DNA of 11,912 nt, taken from contig JAQTUC010000038.1 of NCBI GenBank assembly GCA_028710385.1, positions 1 to 11,912 on the forward strand. Direction: 5' to 3'. Below are positions 7,698 to 11,912 of the stretch, one piece after another. Origin of the DNA: Candidatus Omnitrophota bacterium (GTDB lineage Bacteria; Omnitrophota; Gorgyraeia; Duberdicusellales; 4484-171). A program made the position numbers and the translations under genes. The notes beneath the pieces are model-generated. The model ran no database searches. It was not told the origin of the DNA and worked only from the letters and a program-made list of their open reading frames with translations. The number at the start of each line of letters is the position of its first letter. Positions within the stretch are counted from its first letter, which is position 1.

Positions 7698-7790
7698 AAA
7701 AAAACGCAGGCGCCTTTTTGTCCACTCCGGACTTAAGACGCCTGCGTCTAATTAGCTTAAACTGTTTGTCTTACGGCCGCACCCGGCCGC
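7698..7790 (-). promoter_or_regulatory. amt leader with intrinsic terminator and competing hairpins (putative attenuator)
   Basis: In minus-strand RNA order: a GC-rich hairpin GCGGCC/GGCCGT with loop GGGTGC (7773-7790); a small hairpin AGACG-CAGG-CGTCT (7736-7749); and a terminator whose arms ACGCAGGCG (7739-7747) and CGCCTGCGT (7704-7712) are followed by TTTTTT-G-TTT. The terminator stem can extend inward to about 13 bp with one wobble, and its loop holds a GTCC/GGAC hairpin. The small hairpin uses the terminator's 5' arm, so the two exclude each other. This is the layout of a conditional terminator lying between any upstream promoter and amt. Which protein or ligand controls it is not visible. 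Confidence 0.6.
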
Positions 7791-7792
7791 TT

Positions 7793-7821
7793 AAAATAAA
7801 AAACGGCATTCGTTTTGCGAA
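7793..7821 (-). promoter_or_regulatory. Weak candidate promoter for amt-glnB
   Basis: On the minus strand, TTCGCA (7816-7821) and TATTTT (7793-7798) are 17 bp apart, each matching four of six consensus positions. The start would fall at the beginning of the leader hairpin. It lies wholly within the preceding terminator, so this may be coincidence. Confidence 0.22.
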
Positions 7822-7827
7822 CACCGT
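7793..7827 (-). terminator. Terminator of the sigma-factor gene
   Basis: Arms ACGGTGTTCG and CGAATGCCGT (7818-7827 and 7803-7812) form a 10-bp stem with two wobble pairs and loop CAAAA, followed on the minus strand by TTTTT-A-TTTT. It lies 80 bp past the sigma gene stop and 150 bp before amt. Confidence 0.85.
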
Positions 7828-7907
7828 CAACCGCGTTACACTACAATGTGTTAATTAAACAACTTACAATAATACAAGTAAAACAAAGCGCGACCTGGTA
7901 ACCGAAT

Positions 7908-8435
7908 TTACGCAATCTCCTTCCTTATCGTTTCGCATTTGCTCTTTATTCTGTTTCTTATCTTAACAACCATAACGTGGGATATGCCCAGGCGTTTTCC
8001 TATTTCTCTTACGGTTGTATCGTTGATAGATAAATCTGCCACCTTCTTCTCCTGGTCGCTCAGCTTTGCATAGATATCTTTTAAAAGCAGGCTGCATTCA
8101 AAAGAACCGGCTCCCGGGTCAATGCACCTTGAAGCAAGAACATCCTCAAGCGTGCCCTCGTCTTCATTTATAACTGCGTTTAAGCTTACTGATTTTGCGT
8201 CAATTTTTTTGTAGACTTTTCTTATATGGTTCTTAAGAAAAAACAAGCAGCCTTGCAATATATAACTGTCGGTTTTATCGCTTAACTTATTTTCATTATA
8301 CTTCTCCCATAAGCTAAACAGGGCCTCCTGGTATAAATCGTCATCGTCAAACGACGTATACCTTCCGTCAAGCTTTCTGGCTATTGCCCTTAATTTCGGC
8401 GATATTTTTGTTATTAAGTCTTCAAATTGCCTCAT
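7908..8435 (-). CDS. Small sigma-70-family RNA polymerase sigma factor
   Basis: A 175-residue cytoplasmic protein with a two-domain ECF-like plan. Region 2 is about residues 5-75, with the DDDLYQEALFSLWEKY core-binding segment at 31-46. A linker spans about 76-118. Region 4 is about 119-172, with helix-turn-helix TVREIGKRLGISHVMVVKIRNRIK (141-164) for -35 recognition. I chose ATG at 8435: AGGGG sits five bases ahead, and homology-like sequence begins there. The frame is open back to 8714, but that part translates into hairpin and terminator DNA with no protein character. No anti-sigma gene is adjacent. It lies between GAF-ANTAR and amt on the same strand, each flanked by terminators, so it is its own transcription unit. 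Its target promoters cannot be read from the sequence. A sigma-like regulator lacking sigma activity is possible. Confidence 0.8.
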   Translation of the reverse strand: MRQFEDLITKISPKLRAIARKLDGRYTSFDDDDLYQEALFSLWEKYNENKLSDKTDSYILQGCLFFLKNHIRKVYKKIDAKSVSLNAVINEDEGTLEDVLASRCIDPGAGSFECSLLLKDIYAKLSDQEKKVADLSINDTTVREIGKRLGISHVMVVKIRNRIKSKCETIRKEIA

Positions 8436-8447
8436 ATTTACCCCTAA

Positions 8448-8611
8448 AATGAATCTCACCGCATAAATGGCCGGGTCTTTTGAAAAATTCTGCCAAGATT
8501 CATTCTCCGAAGCTAAACTCTGCTTCGCCCTTAGCAAACAATCTTGCAGTGGGGCTTCGCAGAGCTCCTTCGCTTTTACTTTCTTTAGCGCGAATTTCTG
8601 CGAAGGAGAAT
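8448..8611. repeat. Palindrome-rich intergenic mosaic with GCGAAG units
   Basis: About 160 bp of nested inverted repeats: AATGAATCT/AGATTCATT (8448-8456, 8496-8504); ATTCTCC/GGAGAAT (8502-8508, 8605-8611); CGAAGC/GCTTCG (8508-8513, 8522-8527); CTTCGCAGA/TCTGCGAAG (8555-8563, 8597-8605); CTCCTTCGC/GCGAAGGAG (8565-8573, 8600-8608). The last two share one arm and exclude each other. GCGAAG/CTTCGC recurs at 8523, 8555, 8569 and 8600. It resembles a REP/MITE-like element or a structured leader of the sigma gene. I see no coding content and no clear promoter. Confidence 0.55.
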
Positions 8612-8652
8612 AAAAAACCCTCAAAATAAGCATTCCATGCCTCTTTTGAGGG
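8611..8652 (-). terminator. Second tandem terminator between GAF-ANTAR and sigma genes
   Basis: A 9-bp perfect stem CCCTCAAAA/TTTTGAGGG (8618-8626, 8644-8652), extended past one mismatch by AGGCAT/ATGCTT with a GGA loop, is followed on the minus strand by TTTTTT. It could be backup to the terminator at 8664-8700 or an attenuator for the sigma gene. Confidence 0.85.
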
Positions 8653-8663
8653 CGTCTTTGTCC

Positions 8664-8700
8664 TCTAAAAATAAAAAATCCCCAATCTTTTGGATTGAGG
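8664..8700 (-). terminator. Terminator of the GAF-ANTAR gene
   Basis: Stem CCTCAATC/GATTGGGG (8693-8700, 8680-8687; one wobble) with loop CAAAA, followed on the minus strand by A-TTTTTT-A-TTTTT. It lies about 55 bp after the GAF-ANTAR stop codon. Confidence 0.87.
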
Positions 8701-8755
8701 CTTCTTTGCCGCAAACGTCGTTGTTAATTATTTATAACATATTAAAAACCGAATG

Positions 8756-9460
8756 TCAAGCTCCCTTGATCTCGCTGGAAAGTATAATGGCCTCTGCAAC
8801 ATCCTTCATGGTAAGGCGCTTGTTCATGCTGGCTTTTCTAAGCAGTTCATAGGCCTGCTCTTCCGTAAGGTTTTTCTGTTTCATCAGTATACCCTTGGCT
8901 TTTTCTATCTTTTTACGCGCCTCAAGCTCTTCCTGGACAATCTTTGTTTTTACCATCAATTCGGTGTTTTCTATGGCAACAGCGGCCTGGTTGGCAACAG
9001 TAGTAAGAAGGTCTATATCGCTGTCGCTGAACTCATATAGGGTCGTGGTATAGCAGTTTATTACGCCTATAATTTTGTTCTTTACCATCATAGGCACGCT
9101 TAGCATTGAGGTAAGTTTCTCTTTTTTAGCCAGGGTTTTTTCTTTGTAGCGCGCATCCTTTAAAACGTCCAATATAACAATTGGTTTTTTTTCTTTTGCA
9201 ACCAAACCCACAATGCCTTCCCCAACCAAAAGCCTTCTTTCCTTAAGATACTCCTCGCTCATTGCCTGGGTTGCACGGATACGAAGCGCTCTGTCCTTTT
9301 CATCAAGCAGCCAAAGCGAGCATATCTTGGCATTCATTACATTAGCGGCAAGGGTGACTATAAGCTTTAGGATGTCGCCCAGATAAAGATCGCTGGTTAT
9401 GGCTTTGCCTATTTTGCTTAACGCCTCAAGATATTCTTTGTAGGAACTTTTCTTCATCAT
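8756..9460 (-). CDS. GAF-ANTAR domain antiterminator (sensor plus RNA-binding regulator)
   Basis: A 234-residue soluble protein. A GAF sensor domain covers about residues 18-165, with typical ICSLWLLDE (46-54), GEGIVGLVA (80-88), SMLSVPMMVKNKIIGVIN (118-135) and the terminal helix LLTTVANQAAVAIENT. A short helical linker leads to an ANTAR domain at about 172-228, with KIEKAKGILMKQKNLTEEQA and LTMKDVAEAII. ANTAR proteins bind paired hairpins in nascent RNA and block intrinsic terminators, often for nitrogen genes (NasR, AmiR). Here the signal would come through GAF. The gene is divergent from glnA and upstream, on the same strand, of sigma, amt and glnB; the amt leader carries a candidate target terminator. 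The predicted mRNA leader is only about 12 nt with no Shine-Dalgarno, so translation may be nearly leaderless. Ligand and RNA target are unknown. Confidence 0.92.
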   Translation of the reverse strand: MMKKSSYKEYLEALSKIGKAITSDLYLGDILKLIVTLAANVMNAKICSLWLLDEKDRALRIRATQAMSEEYLKERRLLVGEGIVGLVAKEKKPIVILDVLKDARYKEKTLAKKEKLTSMLSVPMMVKNKIIGVINCYTTTLYEFSDSDIDLLTTVANQAAVAIENTELMVKTKIVQEELEARKKIEKAKGILMKQKNLTEEQAYELLRKASMNKRLTMKDVAEAIILSSEIKGA

Positions 9461-9476
9461 AATTTTTTAGTATTTC

Positions 9477-9491
9477 ATATTGTAGCAATAT
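9477..9491. promoter_or_regulatory. Palindrome over the GAF-ANTAR -10 box (candidate operator)
   Basis: ATATTG-tag-CAATAT is a perfect inverted repeat overlapping the -10 (9479-9484). The core ATTG..CAAT, set around TAG, resembles ATTGT-agt-ACAAT at 9702-9714 in the glnA promoter. The match suggests one regulator could act on both divergent genes. Confidence 0.4.
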
Positions 9492-9506
9492 TTCACACAA
9501 AATCAA
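9479..9506 (-). promoter_or_regulatory. Sigma-70-type promoter of the GAF-ANTAR gene
   Basis: On the minus strand, -35 TTGATT (9501-9506) and -10 TACAAT (9479-9484) are separated by 16 bp, with transcription predicted from about 9472, only some 12 nt before the ATG at 9460. Confidence 0.6.
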
Positions 9507-9674
9507 CACTTAAACTTTCAAAAAACAGGCTGCTAAAATACGGGTTTTTCCCTGAATTGTAAACCGCAATCATAACGCGCTTTACAAAAAGTGCAAACTT
9601 TGCCTATTTCTTAATCAAAAACTGCTATATTTTTCAATGCTTTTAGCACTTTGTAAAAAATTACAACAATTTAC

Positions 9675-9703
9675 TTGACAATTGTCAATGAATATTTTAC
9701 AAT
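9675..9703 (+). promoter_or_regulatory. Sigma-70-type promoter of glnA
   Basis: Perfect -35 TTGACA (9675-9680), 17-bp spacer and -10 TACAAT (9698-9703) predict a start near 9710 and a leader of about 40 nt. AAAGGAGG (9739-9746) precedes the ATG at 9752 by five bases. There is no room for an ANTAR-type hairpin pair in this leader, so control is probably at initiation. Confidence 0.85.
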
Positions 9704-9714
9704 TGTAGTACAAT
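9675..9714. promoter_or_regulatory. Overlapping operator-like palindromes on the glnA promoter
   Basis: TTGACAATTGTCAA (9675-9688) is a perfect 14-bp palindrome containing the -35. TACAATTGTA (9698-9707) is a perfect 10-bp palindrome containing the -10. Both share the core ACAATTGT, and their centres are exactly 21 bp apart, two helical turns. A third, ATTGT-agt-ACAAT (9702-9714), overlaps the second and the predicted start site. Occupation would block polymerase, so repression is the simplest reading. Confidence 0.65.
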
Positions 9715-9751
9715 ATTAAAATATAGGTTTACAAAGAGAAAGGAGGACACA

Positions 9752-11287
9752 ATGGAACAGGAGTATTTAAGCCCCACAGAAGCTGCTAAGGTTTTAGGCA
9801 TAAGCAGGCAGGCAGTTATTGAACGCATTAAACACGGCAATCTATACGCAGAGAAAGTCGGAAGCCGTTACATTATTCCAAAAAATACTCTTGAGGCAAA
9901 AGGCTCATCCTCTGTTGCAGAGTCTGCAGGCGAAGGGCCCTCAGCCAAAACAGGCGCGAGCAAGGCTGAGGCTATCGCAGGAATTCTTGAAAAAGTGCGT
10001 AAGGCCGAGGTAACAAGCATACAACTTTGGTTTGTGGACATCCTTGGAATACTTAAATGCATATCTATAACACCCGGGGAATTAAAAGATGTTTTAGACC
10101 ATGGAAAAGGTTTTGACGGCTCCTCTGTCACCGGCTTTGCGGAAGCCCAGGAATCAGATATTATTGCAATGCCGGATACCTCAACTTTTAAAATACTTCC
10201 CTGGACAAAAGAAGGAAATTTAACGGCAAGGCTTTTCTGCGATATTTTAAATCCGGACCTTTCCCATTACGCCGGGGATCCGCGTTATGTTTTAAAGAGA
10301 GCTTTGGCTAGGGCGAAAAAACTTGGGTTTACATTTTATGTCGGACCGGAAATTGAATACTTTTATTTTAGATCCGACAAAAGCCCGGAAGTTATTGACG
10401 AAGGCTCTTATTTTGAACTTATACCAAATGACCTTGCGGATACGATGAGAAATAAGACCGTGCGCATGCTTGAAGAAATGGGCATAATAATGGAAGCAGC
10501 GCATCATGAAGTAGCGCCCAGCCAGCATGAAATTGACCCTAAATATAACGATGCATTAACTATGGCTGATAATGTAATTACCAGCAAATATGTCATTAAG
10601 GAAATTGCCGAACAAAACGGGGTTTACGCAACTTTTATGCCAAAGCCGCTTTTCGGAGTAAATGGCTCAGGCATGCACGTGCATCAATCTTTGTTTAAGG
10701 AAGACCGCAATATGTTTTTTGACAAAAAAGACAAGCATCATCTCTCCTCCCTTGCCAAAGAATTTATTGCAGGACAATTAAACCATGCGCGTGAAATCTG
10801 CTCTCTTACTGCGCAATGGGTGAACTCCTATAAAAGGCTTGTTCCCGGATACGAGGCTCCGGTATACATTTCATGGGCGCAAAGAAACCGCACCGCGCTT
10901 TTAAGGGTTCCGCTCTATCGGCCGGGAAACGAAAAAGCAACGCGCGTGGAATTAAGGTGTCCGGATCCCTCCTGTAACCCCTATCTTGCTTTTGCGGTAA
11001 TGCTTGCGGCAGGCTTAGAGGGAATTGAGAAAAAATACAACCTTATGGCTCCGGTTGAGCCAAATCTTTATCACATGGCTATGGAAGAACGCGAAAAACG
11101 CGGGGTTGAATCTCTTCCAGGAAACCTTTTTGAAGCAATACTTGAAACAGAAAAAAGCAAGTTTATAAGAGAAGCCCTGGGCGAGCATATTTTTACGAGA
11201 TTTCTTTTCAACAAGAAAAAAGAGTGGGAAGAATACCGCATACAAATTACACAGCACGAAATTAAAAAATATCTTCCCCTGCTTTAA
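9752..11287 (+). CDS. glnA: Type I glutamine synthetase with N-terminal excisionase/MerR-like DNA-binding domain
   Basis: 511 residues, about 65-70 longer than usual GSI-alpha enzymes. Residues 1-48 form an HTH_17-like domain: YLSPTEAAKVLGISRQAVIE, then the wing-like GNLYAEKVGSRYIIPKNTLE. A Ser/Ala/Gly-rich linker (49-72) joins a complete synthetase making glutamine from glutamate, ammonia and ATP. Catalytic marks are FDGSS (121-125), metal ligands Glu200 and Glu202 (GPEIEY), HHEVAPSQHEID (251-262), NGSGMHVHQS (304-313), the Glu368 flap (NSYKRLVPGYEAP) and Arg378/Arg380. The GSI-beta insertion is absent and the adenylylation context reads NLYHMAMEERE, so alpha-type without adenylylation is likely. 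The position of Bacillus Arg62 (FVRIEESD), needed for glutamine feedback, is Glu131 (FAEAQESD). The fusion is in one unbroken frame with a good Shine-Dalgarno at the first ATG. The enzyme call is secure; DNA binding is inferred. Confidence 0.96.
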   Translation: MEQEYLSPTEAAKVLGISRQAVIERIKHGNLYAEKVGSRYIIPKNTLEAKGSSSVAESAGEGPSAKTGASKAEAIAGILEKVRKAEVTSIQLWFVDILGILKCISITPGELKDVLDHGKGFDGSSVTGFAEAQESDIIAMPDTSTFKILPWTKEGNLTARLFCDILNPDLSHYAGDPRYVLKRALARAKKLGFTFYVGPEIEYFYFRSDKSPEVIDEGSYFELIPNDLADTMRNKTVRMLEEMGIIMEAAHHEVAPSQHEIDPKYNDALTMADNVITSKYVIKEIAEQNGVYATFMPKPLFGVNGSGMHVHQSLFKEDRNMFFDKKDKHHLSSLAKEFIAGQLNHAREICSLTAQWVNSYKRLVPGYEAPVYISWAQRNRTALLRVPLYRPGNEKATRVELRCPDPSCNPYLAFAVMLAAGLEGIEKKYNLMAPVEPNLYHMAMEEREKRGVESLPGNLFEAILETEKSKFIREALGEHIFTRFLFNKKKEWEEYRIQITQHEIKKYLPLL

Positions 11288-11912
11288 GATTTCTTTGCGT
11301 TGGATAACGCAGCTTTGATGAAGTTTTTAAACAGCGGGTGCGGGCTTTCCGGTTTTGACTGGAATTCCGGATGGAACTGGCAGGCGACAAACCAGGGATG
11401 GCTGGACAATTCAACTATTTCAACCAGGTCTTTCTTGTGATAAATTCCGGAAAAAACCATCCCCTTCTTCTGCATTGCCTCGCGGTAAGCGTTATTAAAT
11501 TCATATCTATGGCGGTGCCTTTCTGATATTTTCTCTTTCCTATAGGCGTCATAAGCTTTTGTGCCTTTTTTCAAACGGCATTCATAAGCGCCCAAACGCA
11601 TTGTTGCGCCCATATCCTTAACCTTTTTCTGCTCCTCCAGCAAACTTACTATAGGATATTTTGTGTCTTTATTAAACTCAGTAGAATTTGCGTTTTTAAA
11701 ATCGCAGGCGTTCCTTGCAAATTCAATAACCGCTATCTGCATGCCAAGGCATATGCCAAAATACGGGATATTATTTTCCCGCGCAAATTTGCTGGCTGCG
11801 ATTTTGCCCTCTATCCCGCGGTTGCCGAAACCTCCGGGAACCAAGACGCCTTTTACGCCCTTTAGGTATTTCTCAACGCCGTATTTTTCTATATCTTCTG
11901 AGTCTACTTTTT
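11284..11912 (-). CDS. pyrG: CTP synthase, C-terminal glutamine amidotransferase part (5' end off right edge)
   Basis: 208 residues of the C-terminal class I glutamine amidotransferase domain are visible; the whole enzyme is usually about 540. It makes CTP from UTP, ATP and glutamine. Motifs are VPGGFGNRGIEGK, the nucleophile cysteine in YFGICLGMQ, MRLGAYEC, RHRHRYEFNN, and the His/Glu pair in CQFHPEFQSKP. The frame continues to the edge (KVDSEDIEKYG...), so the TTG near 11844 is internal, not a start. Its stop codon overlaps that of glnA: the TTAA at 11284-11287 supplies TAA to both strands. It consumes the glutamine made by its neighbour, though convergent orientation means separate transcripts. 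No frameshift is seen. Confidence 0.96.
   Translation of the reverse strand, partial: KVDSEDIEKYGVEKYLKGVKGVLVPGGFGNRGIEGKIAASKFARENNIPYFGICLGMQIAVIEFARNACDFKNANSTEFNKDTKYPIVSLLEEQKKVKDMGATMRLGAYECRLKKGTKAYDAYRKEKISERHRHRYEFNNAYREAMQKKGMVFSGIYHKKDLVEIVELSSHPWFVACQFHPEFQSKPESPHPLFKNFIKAALSNAKKS

Larger units (their letters stand above)
9558..9733. promoter_or_regulatory. Array of TGTNA/TNACA half-sites upstream of glnA
   Basis: Half-sites are TGTAA 9558, TTACA 9582, TGTAA 9652, TTACA 9661, TGACA 9676, TGTCA 9683, TTACA 9697 and TTACA 9729. TTTACAAAAAGTGC (9581-9594) and GCACTTTGTAAA (9646-9657) also form an inverted repeat with two extra A. The half-sites look like those of Bacillus GlnR/TnrA, but none has the full TGTNA-N7-TNACA spacing. 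Some enrichment is expected from A/T richness. Confidence 0.4.

Noticed and set aside
7836..7854. Hairpin with six-base loop ATTGTA (A at 1, G at 4) upstream of the sigma terminator, as in ANTAR RNA targets
   Set aside because: The stem is short with a bulge, and I could not find a second hairpin with the required loop between it and the terminator.
8480..8497. TTGGCAG...TTTCA upstream of the sigma gene as a sigma-54 promoter
   Set aside because: The -12 GC element is missing at the required distance from GG.
8500..8611. CRISPR array
   Set aside because: The repeated units are short, inverted and irregularly spaced, without uniform repeats and spacers or cas genes.
8436..8714. N-terminal extension of the sigma-factor frame to 8714
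   Set aside because: The translation comes from the palindromic repeats and two terminators, has no protein-like character, and a Shine-Dalgarno precedes ATG 8435.
9652..9701. A true GlnR/TnrA site (TGTNA-N7-TNACA) at glnA
   Set aside because: Adjacent half-sites are spaced 4 or 9 bases apart, never 7.

Overview
The window reads as bacterial chromosome, roughly 40% G+C by eye. It is densely packed, with almost everything on the minus strand except one plus-strand glutamine synthetase gene. The gene set is: two antiporter-like membrane subunits of a complex I/group 4 hydrogenase/Mrp-type complex, a proton-pumping pyrophosphatase, an ammonium transporter with PII protein, a GAF-ANTAR antiterminator, a glutamine synthetase, and CTP synthase. 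It suggests an anaerobic or fermentative bacterium that conserves pyrophosphate energy. An Elusimicrobiota (Endomicrobium-like) or related uncultured lineage is my best guess, from general gene content only. No marker gene here settles it.

Layout, left to right. Positions 1-3195 (minus) hold two ATGA-overlapping NuoL/M/MrpA-like genes; the second runs off the left edge. They have their own promoter (3302-3329) and an oddly structured leader. Positions 3349-5670 (minus) hold hppA, with a clear promoter (5817-5844) and a leader of about 140 nt. Positions 5963-7642 (minus) hold an amt-glnB operon with a strong terminator behind it. In front of it, an intrinsic terminator sits inside the leader and competes with another hairpin. 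Positions 7908-8435 (minus) encode a small sigma-70-family protein. Upstream of that is a palindrome-rich, non-coding 320 bp with two tandem terminators. Positions 8756-9460 (minus) encode the GAF-ANTAR protein. Positions 9752-11287 (plus) encode glutamine synthetase, divergent from GAF-ANTAR and convergent on pyrG. The pyrG C-terminal part (11284-11912, minus) runs off the right edge.

The centre of interest is the nitrogen locus (5963-11287). Ammonium enters through Amt, PII reads nitrogen status, and glutamine synthetase makes glutamine, which the adjacent CTP synthase uses as amide donor. The glutamine synthetase is unusual: an excisionase/MerR-like helix-turn-helix domain is joined to its N-terminus by a low-complexity linker. 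Its own promoter is wrapped in palindromes: TTGACAATTGTCAA over the -35 and TACAATTGTA over the -10, with centres exactly 21 bp apart. A related palindrome overlaps the -10 of the divergent GAF-ANTAR gene. I infer, without proof, an enzyme that also acts as its own transcription factor, next to an RNA-level antitermination regulator and a PII protein whose uridylylation tyrosine is replaced by Glu.
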